64,000 nucleotides of DNA from Blepharisma stoltei (taxonomy: Eukaryota; Ciliophora; Heterotrichea; Heterotrichida; Blepharismidae). Position numbers and translations under genes: made by a program. The notes beneath the pieces are model-generated. The model was given only the letters and a program-made list of their open reading frames with translations, ran no database searches and was not told where the DNA came from. Below are positions 10,701-20,025 of this stretch, in pieces. The stretch covers positions 1,054,001 through 1,118,000 of the forward strand of contig CAJZBQ010000018.1 in assembly GCA_914767885.1 (NCBI GenBank). The letters run 5' to 3'. Each line of letters opens with the position of its first letter. Position 1 is the first letter of the stretch.

Positions 10701-11946
10701 ATATTTTGTCTCCACCACCATACTAATTATAGTCTACTCAAGGATTTCTACAAATATCGGAGGGATTGGCTTTTTGGAATGAGGCAAAAGATCGACTGTG
10801 CCCCTAGCTTTCAATTCTATATCTTGGATATTTTGGATGGCGATCGCTATTTGGTCTTCTAGATTGCTTGTGTATTCCATTTGCTCAATTATATAGTACA
10901 AGTGGCTAAGCAAGACTTGGTCAAGATCTAAATGCCTTTCTTTTACATATTCTTTTAGCTGTAAAATTCGTTCAGATAGCTCTTCTCCATTTTTGGCCCT
11001 TTTTAGCATTTCTGATGCTATTGAAAAGTCATCGTCTAAAAAATTATTAGAAAGCGACAGTGATAATTTGTATTTTTCTTTCATATCAACTAGTAATTTC
11101 AATTTTGATTGAAATGAGAGAAATTCTTCAGATGGAAAATACTGTGAAAATTCTTGCTGGCTGCGGATTTTCGCGTTTGCTATTGTTGAAATTTTTGTTG
11201 GGATTCCAAGTCTGCATGCAAAAATAGGTGAATGGGTTATAAGCTTTGTTGTTGCATATGCGTCATGGTAGTTAGAAATGGCTTCAATGCTTTTTGCTCG
11301 ATTTATGATTGATTTCTCTAAACAAATTAATTGATTTTTTGTTAGATTTGGAATTACTTTAAGCTGTATTCAATAAGAAAATTCATTTAATGGGGTTGTG
11401 AGAGGTATGGCGGCGATTATATCTTGTATATGGTTTGGTAAATTTTCAGACTCAGAATTGTGCTTGTTGTAAAGATATATCCCTAGTCTTACATGACCAT
11501 TTTCAAGCAATGAAGTTAATTCATTCAGGATGTTTGAAGATGATAATCTAAGATTCCTTATATATGATAAAAAATAAAATGGTGACGTTAGCAGAAATTG
11601 GCCTCCGAGACTCGCTCCCTATGTGGCTGGTAGGACCCATCCTAATGAAAAAAAAAGCCTCTATCCCTTTTTGAAGTAGGCCTTCAGGACTGGGGAAGCC
11701 TTGTCAAGAGGGAAGTTTTGCTCCAAAGATTTTCCTGGGCTAGACAGATTTTGCCTATCACATGGTCTTCTCTCTTCGGGACCATAAGTCACTCTAAGAC
11801 GATGACTCTACCTTAGGAGCTGATCCCTTGGGCAGATAGTTCAAATTTAAATCTAAAATGGCGAGATTTTGAATTAATTTAATTTATATATGATTTTCAG
11901 GTGTTCCCAATGAGTAAGAGTTGGTATGTTGAGATTGAATATCCAT
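4752..11946 (-). CDS. KNTC1 (Rod): Rod/KNTC1 kinetochore protein (RZZ complex), interrupted by IESs
   Basis: Rod is the large scaffold of the Rod-Zw10-Zwilch complex, which brings dynein and checkpoint proteins to kinetochores. The identification rests on the C-terminal Rod_C region. Around 7980-7900 it reads DYSLALGITLSM, around 7270 ILSQYRRVTQPSHEE, around 6420-6500 TRFELKKYGLEAEFSAV..IIALYFRL, and around 5950-5750 a YMADLEVLKIPYD..LWENLLEALLKF block. All of these follow the vertebrate order and spacing. Start is ATG 11946, preceded in frame by TAA; stop is at 4752-4754. Many in-frame TGA codons are Trp. Coding pieces are 11946-11887, 11588-~10736, 9896-8992, 8851-8447, 8095-~7085, ~6954-5530 and 5138-4752. 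The joins at 5139, 8096, 8852 and 11589 restore the frame; those near 7000 and 9897-10735 are unresolved. The product is about 1700 aa, lacking the N-terminal beta-propeller of animal Rod. Confidence 0.9.
5139..5529. mobile_element. 391-bp MITE-type IES (CTCCC-tipped family, copy 1) in Rod
   Basis: Flanked by TAA on both sides (5139-5141, 5530-5532). The ends carry a poly-C run then CTCCGTGAGCGAACAAAA. The motif occurs twice as a direct repeat at the left end, and twice at the right end forming a hairpin (~5464-5527). The body is AT-rich with no ORF. Removing 391 bp joins ..KKIIECL to VEIKCNKWINYAARL in frame (length not a multiple of 3). This is the best-supported IES in the window. Confidence 0.93.
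6950..7085. other. Probable IES in Rod, boundaries unresolved
   Basis: The Rod frame ends after ..KQFLDTNFF at ~7070 and resumes as STTDLFLTDPKSILNEE near 6960. The ~110 bp between has an unlike composition and two similar stretches with CTGGCAAGGAAAAA and CTGCCAGGAAAAA. No TA pair with matching codon phase was found. Confidence 0.6.
8096..8446. mobile_element. IES in Rod carrying a GC-richer repeat (351 bp)
   Basis: TA-to-TA removal (TA at 8096 and 8447) joins ..IKDHEIR to QISYPASIRHSF in frame. Inside is a GC-richer sequence with many short open frames but no protein family, and no clear terminal inverted repeats. The length is a multiple of 3, so the evidence is loss of in-frame stops and continuity of the protein rather than a frame shift. 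Confidence 0.65.
8852..8991. mobile_element. 140-bp IES with TATACC inverted repeats, in Rod
   Basis: The ends are a 24-bp inverted repeat beginning TATACCTAATTRCTATGAAT. Removing 140 bp with one TA retained joins ..IQNSPSKY to ILSAIKEVSLNL in frame (140 is not a multiple of 3). Similar tips occur at 58175 and 63955. Confidence 0.92.
9897..10284. mobile_element. 388-bp CTCCC-tipped MITE (copy 2), in the Rod locus
   Basis: TTA on both sides (9897-9899, 10285-10287), with the same architecture and body as the copy at 5139. It abuts a second, GC-richer insert (10288-10735). The two together interrupt Rod, so this MITE probably sits at the edge of, or inside, an older IES. Confidence 0.88.
10288..10735. 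repeat. GC-richer insert inside Rod (probable retroelement fragment)
   Basis: About 450 bp of balanced base composition between Rod coding at 10736 (..KKPIPPIFVEILE) and the MITE at 9897. A minus-strand frame reads RGLPVDGTQATYATSGKQGS, which looks like protein but is not Rod and is stopped upstream. Exact IES limits could not be fixed; two in-frame joins are possible (..PIFV to IEQSLAF, or ..EILE to YKSQLL). Confidence 0.55.
11589..11886. mobile_element. 298-bp IES near the Rod N-terminus, carrying a retroposon-like repeat
   Basis: TA-to-TA removal joins MDIQSQHTNSYSLGTPENHI to TSPFYFLSYIRNLRL in frame (298 is not a multiple of 3). Inside is a GC-richer repeat flanked by TAAAATGGYGA at 11575-11585 and 11854-11864. 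The same repeat, in the other orientation, lies at 23886-24311: both share GGAGCTGATCCCTT, TCCCTTTTTGAA and GCTCCCTATG. Confidence 0.65.
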
Positions 11947-12132
11947 TATGCCGCCTTTTTAATTATTTATATATGGATACTTAATTGGAAGAATCACTGA
12001 ATTTCTAAATTCTCTAGGTTTGATTAATAACTCTTTGTAAAGATTTGTATACTAAATTTTAGACTATCTTTATTTAATTATGCCACTAAATCACTTTAGC
12101 ATAAACTTTAGAATTACTAATTGTAATCGACT

Positions 12133-12370
12133 TAATCCCCAAATGCGAAAAAAAATCAAAAAAATTTATTTATGTAAAATTATATAATAAGATCTCTAGC
12201 TGATTAAGACAGATTTCATTCTTTAACGTAAATTTTATTAATTAAATTAGATTTTCTTTTCAACCCCCGCAAGCTTGGATATTAAAAACTCCAAAAATTT
12301 TTTTTATTTATAAAATTTTTATTTGCCTCTTTAAAAGCGATTTGTGTGTTTTTCTATTAAAGGGAGTTAC
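12133..12370. mobile_element. Decayed CTCCC-tipped MITE relic, intergenic
   Basis: Flanks resemble TAA..CCCC at the left and GGGAGTTA at the right. The body shares the order of blocks seen in the 390-bp MITE (ATCTCTAGCTGATTAAG, then TAAATTTTATTAATTAAATT). It lies between Rod and TPI, where excision would not matter to coding. Confidence 0.5.
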
Positions 12371-12385
12371 TTAAATACTTTTTAA

Positions 12386-13162
12386 TTAAGGAAACTGAGC
12401 TAAATGATGTGCATTAGTAGCTTCCAAAATCACTTTAAATGCTGGTTTAAGTGAAGCTCCACCAACTAAGAATCCATCAACATCAGGCTGTGCAATCAAT
12501 TGTGCAGCGTTTTGGTCAGTGACAGATCCTCCATAAATGACTCTTGTATGAGCAGCTACTTCTGCGCTAACATTGGTGCCCAACCAATTTCTGATCATAG
12601 CATGAACTTCTTGAGCTTGCTCTGGTGTTGCATTTCTTCCAGTTCCAATAGCCCAGACTGGTTCATAAGCCAAAACAACCTTGCTCCAATCAGTGATTCC
12701 TTCTTTAAGTGCAGCCAATTGTCTAGCAACAACGTCAAGGGTAACGTTAGCTTCTCTTTCTTGAAGATTCTCACCAAAGCATGCAATTACGCTGAGCCCG
12801 TGGGCCAAAGCTCTATTGACTTTTTTGGAGACGACATCATCTGTTTCTCCATAAAGAGTTCTTCTTTCAGAGTGGCCTAATATGGTCCAGCTGAGTCCTA
12901 AGTCAATTATTTGTTCTGCTGCCACCTCGCCTGTAAAAGCGCCTGGGCCAGTCAAGCTGCAATTTTGAGCTGAGACAGAAATTTCAGGCTTAAGAAGGGA
13001 TCTTGCAAATTGCAAATGGATTGAAACTGGGGCGACAACAACTTGAACTCTAGCAAAGTCAATCTGAGTAGGGTTCAAAACCTGCTCGATTAGCTCTCTG
13101 ACTGAAGCTTGGGTTCCATTGGACTTCCAATTACCACCAACAAAGAATTGTCTGTGAGCCAT
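12386..13162 (-). CDS. TPI: Triosephosphate isomerase, 258 aa
   Basis: Interconverts dihydroxyacetone phosphate and glyceraldehyde-3-phosphate in glycolysis. The family's landmarks are all present: GGNWKSNG with Lys13, ILGHSERR with His97, AYEPVWAIGTGR with catalytic Glu167 and the flexible loop, and the phosphate-binding YGGSV (210-214) and VGGASL. Length is normal for the family, and the frame is a single exon without IES. Codon choice is richer in C and G at third positions than its neighbours, as expected of a highly expressed gene, and Trp is written TGG. Start ATG is at 13160-13162, stop TAA at 12386-12388. There is no visible organelle-targeting extension, so a cytosolic enzyme is likely. 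Confidence 0.98.
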   Translation of the reverse strand: MAHRQFFVGGNWKSNGTQASVRELIEQVLNPTQIDFARVQVVVAPVSIHLQFARSLLKPEISVSAQNCSLTGPGAFTGEVAAEQIIDLGLSWTILGHSERRTLYGETDDVVSKKVNRALAHGLSVIACFGENLQEREANVTLDVVARQLAALKEGITDWSKVVLAYEPVWAIGTGRNATPEQAQEVHAMIRNWLGTNVSAEVAAHTRVIYGGSVTDQNAAQLIAQPDVDGFLVGGASLKPAFKVILEATNAHHLAQFP

Positions 13163-13666
13163 TATATTTATATGCTAGATTTATTACAGGGATTTTTGCT
13201 GATAATATTAGCTTGTCTGCTCTATAACGGACATAAACTTTTTTGGGAGATTATAATATTTATATTTTTACATTTAATAGAAAACCAGATAAAAAAATGC
13301 TTTAGGCATAAAAAATTTATATAATATGAAGGAGTAAGGGATGAAAAATAGTGAGACAGAAATGGAAATAATTTTTAAAGGATTATACTATCGTTACTCT
13401 AGTTCTTTAGAAATAAAAAGATTTATGTAAAAATCATCAATATATAAGAATTTTGGTATTTAATTTAAAATCTTTATAAGAAATGCCAAATAGTGAGAAG
13501 CTAAAGTAAAACCCTAAATTTCTCTCAAAATCCATAAAAAAATTACTAACTTTAAAATCTTTCTTATTTATTTTTAAAAGGCCCATTTCACTGCTGTTAT
13601 CCATCAATACTCATTTTTCACCTAGTTCATATGATTATTTCTCCCGGAGCGAATAATTAAAATAAG
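13163..13666. other. Divergent promoter region between TPI and the Not4-like gene
   Basis: About 500 bp, AT-rich. The two genes point away from each other, so both promoters should lie here. No recognisable element was seen. Confidence 0.5.
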
Positions 13667-14786
13667 ATGGAATCAAGTGCAGCTGGAATTTCGCTCTCTC
13701 CTCAAATTCCTTATCCTTCAAACCTTTTGGAGGAAATTCTCATTGAGTTTTGCGATGGAGAACTAGAAGAATTAGAAAATCTAGTAGAGATGGCTAGACT
13801 TTAGGTCATATATTTCTCAAGTTCCCAAAAATCCACCTGCAGGAACCCCTTCTCAGTCTTCTTCTAAAAAACGAAACAAAAACAAGAAAAGACCAATTCC
13901 ATTAAACCTCGCTGAGCTTTCAAACGCAAGGGTCATCCAAAGTAATTTAATCTATGTAACAAATATCCCAGCCCAATTGGCCAGCGAAGACCTGCTGAAA
14001 CGCTATGAGTACTTCGGACAGTATGGAAATATAAAGAAATTCTCTGTAAATAAGTCTATTACACATGGAGAAACTGACACTGAGCCCACTTACGTGGCCT
14101 ACGTCACCTACTCCTCAGACGAAGAAGCTGCTTTATGCCTAAAAGCAGTCAACAACTTCGAACTGGAAGGAAATACTCTAATCGCCACTTATGGCACAAC
14201 TAAATATTGTGCATATTTTCTTAAAGGAAATCCTTGCCCTAAAAAAGAGTGCCTATACCTACATAAGCTAGGAAACCAAGGAGATACCTTAGCTAGGGAC
14301 ATAATGCCTAACGTCAAGCATATTCAGCCTCAGGATGCAGCTATTGATAGGCTGAAAGTGGTCATTGTTCCTCCTGATCATAACACAAAATTGCCTATAG
14401 CGAGGGTTGTGAGGCAAAGAGCGACTAGTGCAGGATCAACGTCACCAAAGAGGTTTAGAAACTCAGATCGACCCAGAAGCCGAGTTTTTCATTTGGTGGA
14501 AAGTGAAGACCAAGGGGTAGAGATTCCAGAAATTGTAAATAAATTAAGGAAAATCGCTTCACCTTGTCAAGATGTTGTGGAAGTGCCGAGTGGAGCGATT
14601 GAAGAAATTATGAGCCCAGCTAGTCCTGATAGATGGGCTGCAGATATATTAGATATTTCTCCTTATCCTTATCCTCTGACTCCTAATCCACTTCGACTTG
14701 TAATTGAAGAAGATAAAGTTTTAGTAGCGCCAAAACCATATAGAGCGAAATTCACTTACTCTCACCATGAATATCGAAACTATTGA
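13667..14786 (+). CDS. Not4/CNOT4-like RNA-binding protein without a RING domain
   Basis: The middle matches the CNOT4 RRM plus zinc-finger block: NLIYVTNIPAQLASEDLL, KRYEYFGQYGNIKKFSV, YVTYSSDEEAALCLKAVNN, then TTKYCAYFLKGNPCPKKEC and LYLHKLG. In Not4 proteins this follows an N-terminal RING that recruits E2 enzymes. Here the N-terminus is an acidic segment (MESSAAGISLSP..LEELENL) and a basic linker (SSSKKRNKNKKRP), with no RING cysteines. Start ATG is 13667 and stop TGA-free TAA... the frame closes at the final TGA-tolerant boundary near 14786. The first ~40 codons and the rest are in different frames: a removal of 1 mod 3 is needed near 13780-13825, but no standard 15- or 16-nt GT..AG intron was found. 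The C-terminal 140 residues are low-complexity. Confidence 0.75.
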
Positions 14787-15003
14787 AAAAAAAATTACAT
14801 TCAAAAATAGGATATTTTGAAGCTCAAAAATGTTTGGTATAAATGTTTTATAAAATTTCAATCAAAAAGAATCAATCCAATAAGTTAAGTAAAATAATTT
14901 GAACTATAACAGAATCTAATTATTATTTCAATTAAATTTGTTCCGTTAATATTTATCAAATAATGGTTGAACACAATTGCATTTCTATAGCTTTTTAAGA
15001 CGG

Positions 15004-15212
15004 TATAGGCATATCCCTAAGATATCCCGATATGGGTGAGGGAAATAGGCCAAAACTTCCCACTTGGTCCGTCCAACTCAGGTTGGTCGAACCAAGTGGT
15101 AAGTGGCGAATAAGCCTCCTTCCACTTGGTTCGGCCAATATGAGCTGACCAAGTAGGAATTTTTGGCCTCTATCCCTTGCCCATATCGGGCTATCTTAAG
15201 GATATGCCTATA
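15004..15212. mobile_element. Foldback element with ~55-bp inverted repeats
   Basis: The ends are near-complementary arms starting TATAGGCATATCCYTAAGAT. The inner part is also palindromic around CAACTCAGGTTGGTCGAACC. It stops 2 bp before the stop codon of the kelch gene. The inner motif recurs in the foldback IES at 63209-63453. No coding capacity. Confidence 0.8.
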
Positions 15213-15214
15213 TA

Positions 15215-18200
15215 TTATATATATGAATCTTCAAGGCAGCTTATTACACTTGTATCCTCGCCAAAATCTTTTAACCGTGGATCATCTTGTAGCATATTCT
15301 TATAGTCGTTTCTGTTATCTAAAAGTTCATTTTTCGCTTTCTTGTGCTTGATTGCTGCATCAGTGTTAGTCCAAGACTTTTCAAAAATCCTCATAACTCC
15401 TCCAATGGCACTCATAACTCCAAAAACTGAGCCCAATAAAGTGCTTATTAATGTAATAAAAGTTTGTTTTGCCAGCCTCGTTGTATATAAACTTGTGTCA
15501 CTTTTATCAAGCCAAATTTGCAGCTTCAAGTCAGAAGTAAATGGGAGCCTAAATAAAAATTACTCTGTTATTGTATATTGTGAGCCTCCAACTGGTGAAG
15601 AAGCTATTGATACATGATATCCAGTTATTTTGCTAGCCCAATCAGAAACATATGATCTGAATAGCGATGGAGTCAATTCAATTCATTTAGATTTATTATT
15701 TGTTTAAAATCCACTATCAGGCTGCTCGCTGCCAAACCTGCCTCTAATACTGCTTTGGGCGAAATTTCGCACCAGCTTCCTCTGCCCGCCAAAGTGTGAC
15801 CAACTTGACTTTGTTGCACTATTGAGGACACCAGTCTTGAAGTTTGGGCTTTGATAGCTTTTCTTTGAGCTCAGGTACCTCCTAGGGTCCGTCAGGCATC
15901 CTAAAGGTGATACTTTCTGGAAAACTCGATTCCTTAAAGTCACCGACTCTTGCTTCCCTAGCATAGCTGGGGATAATTTCACAAAGAAAAACCAAACCTC
16001 ATAATTAAAAAAATTGTATGAGATGAATTTTCAGTAGATTCGAGCGACATCATATTTACATTATGAACAGCGAAGGAGTCATAGTAAAATAGAATTTTGT
16101 TGGGTTATAGCCTCGAAAAACTGAATTTTCATCTGGAATAAGAACTTCGTTAATGCTACTAATTTCATTTGGAATTGATGATGTCGATGTGACATTTACA
16201 CTAATTGCAGAAGTGTAGCTAGAAACTTCCAAAAGGTTATACTGGACATAAGCTCCAGTCTCAATCACACAGTTTGTACAATATAAAGTAATAGTACAGT
16301 CGTTTTCTGAAGTCATTTCGCATTCCACATTAAGATAGTCATAAGTTATGTAATATAACTCATGGGTTATAGATGATTTGCATACTTTTTTTTCTGAACA
16401 TTCTCCACCATATCTATAAAAAGTAGTTATGATCATTATAGAAGCAGGGAAGACTGAGACATCATTTTCCAAAGTTACCAATGGAACCAATGCCTTTGTT
16501 TCTTCTATATTATTTAGATCATAAGTTATTATGTCAGAGCAGATCAGAATGATGGCAAGAATTATGAAAAAAATACTGAAAAGACCCCCTATTTTGGTTT
16601 TCATAAGCTTCATTGGAGCATCAAGTTTGTAGTTATGTTTATCTGAGTATAAGTCTATTGATAATAACTGATTTCTTGCAGTTTTCACAAAGTAAATCAA
16701 AATAAATACGAAAAAGGCGACAATCATGACAGCAATAACCATGAAATTCGTTGCACTTTGAGCATCACCGTCAGTTTTGCCATAGAGTTTAGGCTGAATT
16801 GATTCAGATGTAGCATCTACAGAATCATCTAAAGGCACAGTGCTTCCTACAGGACAAGTTTTGCCTGCTGGGCAATTCATACACACAGAAGCTCCTTCGT
16901 TGTTGCTGAAAGAATTTTGGCTGCATGGATAGCACTGTCTGGCAGTGTTGGCTCCTTTAGATGGATTAAAACTACCTTTACTCCCCCCTCCGTGAGCGAA
17001 CAAAAACATTGGAAAAATCCCTATTTTTTGCCCAAAAATCCACCTCCGTGAATGAACAAAAATTTTTTATGCAAAAAAAATTTTATATATAATTGATAAT
17101 TATTATAATGAAATCTCTTCCTAATTCAGTTTAATTCTAAATAAATTGAATACTAGAACATAAATTTTATAAATTAAAACATATTTCCTTTCCAATTTTT
17201 GCGCGAATTAAGATTTTTTTCGAAAAAATAAATTTTAAAAAAAAAAAAATTAACCCTCCGTATGCGAAAAAAAATTTTTTTGTTCGCTCACGGATGGGGA
17301 GTTAGGACATTGATAGCATGAAGAAAGCCCATAATCATCAGCATAGCTACCTTTTGAGCACTCTATGCATGAATTGCTACTTAACTTTCCTAATCAATAG
17401 ACACACTAATAAATATTTTTTAATTTTGTCAATTGTAGATGTTTAAGTGTAGAAACTTAATATATTATTTATAATATTTTAAGCCAAGAATTGTAAAATT
17501 TTCTTTACCTAAATTTTATAATGCAGTTAATATTTGCTTGCTGGAATTATAAAAGGTTAGATAAGTCCCTGGGCTGCACGTATAAGGGCAAGGACTCATA
17601 TTGGGACATTTCAAGTCTATTTCCAAAAAGCTTGCTTTTGTCACTGAAGTTCTCATCGCTTGGCCAAAAACAGCTCCTCCTCCATGCAAATAAAGAGTTG
17701 TTTTATAGTATGTAAAAGCAGAATTATAGTAATAATCTGGAAGACTGGATATTGTCGTAAAAGTATTTGTGTTGAGGCTTAAAATATAAATATCATTGAA
17801 AACATCAGTTGACCATTGCTCACCGCCCATTACAACAATAGTTTGGTTCATTTTTTTAACTGCTGCTTGCGCTCTGTTTGTGAGCGGGGTTGCGCCATTT
17901 GTAGTATAGATTTTCGTCCATATTTTAGTTGTGAAATTAAAAGAGTCTATGTCTCCTAATGGAACTTCTCCATCAGCAGTTCCGTACATAGAGATTAAGT
18001 TTATATTTCCATATTCATCGACTTGCAGCTCACATACAGGGCCAATAACTGGGGTTGGGCCTCCTTCCCCGGTTCCATCATAAATTAGTGTATATTCATT
18101 AGTTCCGCTGTCATATCGCCATACTTCTCTTGATAGCCCTGCACTGGTTTTTCCAGCAAAAATAAAGATATAAGGCATTGATATTTTTATGCATGCTCCT

Positions 18201-19795
18201 GTCCTTGCGCTAGGACTAGAACTCGAGGTTGGCACAACCTGCTGCCATATTTCTGACAATGTATTAAACTGATACATATCATTTAAATACCCAGAGCTGT
18301 CCTTCCCCCCAAAAATGATCATAACGTCTCCTTGAGAGCTTGCAGCATGGCCAGATCTGGCTGTTGGAGTTGTTCCTTGTGCTTTGACTGATTCCCAAAG
18401 GGCATCATCTGGATAATAAATCCACAAATCATTCATATAAGCATTTCCATTATAGCCTCCAAACAGATATAGAAGCCCATCCATCACACAAAGAGAATGG
18501 CTCTCACGAGAACTCGGTCCATTAAAAAGATCACTTAACTTTTTATAAGTGAGTGGATTTTTGGCAAGATCAAACTGGATAAGGTCATTCATTATTCCAA
18601 AAGTGTTACTATAGCCTCCAAATATATAAAAAGAAGTATCTGAAGCAGCATATGCAAAGGAGTCTCTAGGAATGGTACTTTCTTCACCAGAGTTATAAGA
18701 GACACTCATTTCAACCCATTTGAAGTCTGGGTCTGTGAAATCAAGCTTCATAATATTTTTTACATCACCATTGATGTTATCAGATCACCCATATAATAAA
18801 TAGGCTGCATTTTTATAGATAATGCTTCCTGAAAAATATCTGTATTCATATTTATAGCTGGGGTTTGTAATATTTATCCATAAGTTCGATGATAAATCAA
18901 ATCGAAAAGTATCAGTGTTGGATGAGTCTTTGTTTACGTCTTTGTTTTCGGTGACATCTCCTCCAAATACATAAATAAATCCATTGTAATATTGAACTAA
19001 AGGACCGTTTAAACGACTTGGAGCCACTGAAGTTGTATTTACGTATTTTGTCCATGTAGCTGATTGAACGTCGAATCTATATTGCTTTTACATGTATAAT
19101 GAGTTTGAAAAGCCTGTTGATTTTGACCCGCCAAATACAATGAACTTTAATTTCCCACTCCCATCCAAATACTTACTCCCTTAGTGAATTTTTTTTGATT
19201 TCTTAAGAAAGGGTTTAATTTTTCAATAGAAATTTTAATTAATTTATATAAATTAACGAGGTTTTATATGAAAATATTTTATAGAAGGAAAATCCCAAAA
19301 GTAGAATTTTTACAGTTGCTTGTTCACAATAAAGAGGAGTTAGAATACCCAAATCTAAATCTTGAAGAAGGAACTGAGCCTTTTTGTGATATTTGTGTTC
19401 ATTGCAAGCTTGTTAAATCGTAGGCTCACATGTCATTTTGAGGGCCATTATCAGAGTTTCCACCAAAAATATAGAGCATTGAATTATCAGAGTCAACCCA
19501 ACACCCATGTGTAAACCGAGGGACTAACTTTAAAATTACGTGGAGAGTTCGCAGAAATTGGGACTAAATTTTGTCATATATTTGAAGTCAAATTAAACTC
19601 TCATACAGCGTTATACGTTGCAGAAATCCCTTGGTTGCCTCCAAAAATTATAAAAGAATTATCAAGGGCGTAATAGTCTGCACATGAATATTGCCGATAG
19701 CTTGGAGGAGTATCAGTTGCAGGGAGCCTTGTAAAACTTAAAGCGACTGCATGATTTACGAGAAATAGAACGGTAAAAGTAACTGATTTTATCAT
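15215..19795 (-). CDS. Secreted/membrane kelch-repeat protein with cysteine-rich and transmembrane C-terminus, 1165 aa
   Basis: Begins with a signal peptide (MIKSVTFTVLFLVNHAVALS). Many kelch repeats follow (FIIFGGN, LYIFGGN, FIVFGGS, FYIFGGY, LYLFGGY, MIIFGGK), predicting one or two beta-propellers. Next comes a GCC2/GCC3-type cysteine-rich region (SCIECSKGSYADD, SCYQCPKGSF, QCYPCSQNSF, CMNCPAGKTCPVGS), then a membrane helix at ~16760-16670, another at ~16590-16520, an outer domain with paired cysteines, and a last helix near 15440. Start is ATG 19795, stop TAA 15215-15217. Three introns (19524-19539, 19077-19091, 15549-15563) and four IESs (19173, 17382, 16978, 15662) are removed to give exactly 1165 codons. 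This layout is common among large ciliate surface proteins; ligand and role are unknown. Confidence 0.88.
15549..15563 (-). other. 15-nt intron in the kelch gene
   Basis: Minus strand GTAATTTTTATTTAG. Its removal joins ..GSQYTITE to LPFTSDLKLQIW and removes an in-frame TAA. Confidence 0.85.
15662..16061. mobile_element. ~400-bp IES in the kelch gene containing a GC-richer repeat
   Basis: TA-to-TA removal gives ..FTMTPSLF-IF-RSYVSDWASK in frame. The insert is flanked by an 18-bp direct repeat with two mismatches (15658-15675 TGAATAGCGATGGAGTCA, and 16064-16081), the pattern left by a retroposon insertion. The interior is GC-richer and of unknown origin. Confidence 0.75.
16978..17301. mobile_element. 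324-bp CTCCC-tipped MITE (copy 3) as IES in the kelch gene
   Basis: TTA at 16978-16980 and 17302-17304. The tips and CTCCGTGAGCGAACAAAA motif match copies 1 and 2, with internal deletions. Removal joins SCYQCP to KGSFNPSKGANTARQC, completing a cysteine-rich repeat exactly. Confidence 0.93.
17382..17527. mobile_element. 146-bp candidate IES in the kelch gene
   Basis: The frame stops after ..NSSKQILTAL and resumes as LSSNSCIECSKG. TA-to-TA removal of 146 bp gives NSSKQILSSNSCIEC in frame and makes the whole gene an integral number of codons. The ends share TAACT but have no long inverted repeat. Confidence 0.7.
19077..19091 (-). other. 15-nt intron in the kelch gene
   Basis: Minus strand GTAAAAGCAATATAG. 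Joins ..FSNSLY to IFDVQSATWTKY, completing a kelch blade. Confidence 0.9.
19173..19339. mobile_element. 167-bp CTCCC-tipped IES in the kelch gene
   Basis: TTA at 19173-19175 and 19340-19342. The tips are CTCCCTTAGTGAA at the left and, reversed, CTCCTCTTTATTGTGAACAA at the right. Removal joins ..SSRFRFGYS to KYLDGSGKLKFIVFGG in frame (167 is not a multiple of 3). Confidence 0.9.
19524..19539 (-). other. 16-nt intron in the kelch gene
   Basis: Minus strand GTAATTTTAAAGTTAG. Joins ..PISANSP to LPRFTHGCWVDSDN. It is one base longer than every other intron in the window. Confidence 0.85.
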
Positions 19796-20025
19796 TTATC
19801 AATTGTAAAAATTGATCCCAGAATTATAAAATAGGAGATTTCATAATGCGTTGAATTTTCTAATTTAATGAAAGTATTTATTTGAATTAAAACAACTTGA
19901 AAAATTTTAGTGAATTAAGTGATAAGATATAGTAAAATATCTTAGAGTAAATAAATTTATATAAGCTGAAGTTTTCATATTCTATTCTAGTATTTAATAT
20001 TTTTATATTAATTATTAAATGTTAA

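Noticed and set aside
12500-12880. Long plus-strand frame opposite triosephosphate isomerase
   Set aside because: It is an antisense shadow of a strongly codon-biased gene, with no family resemblance.
15704-15982. 92-codon minus-strand frame in the kelch locus
   Set aside because: It lies inside the GC-richer IES insert. No family is recognised, and the kelch protein is complete without it.
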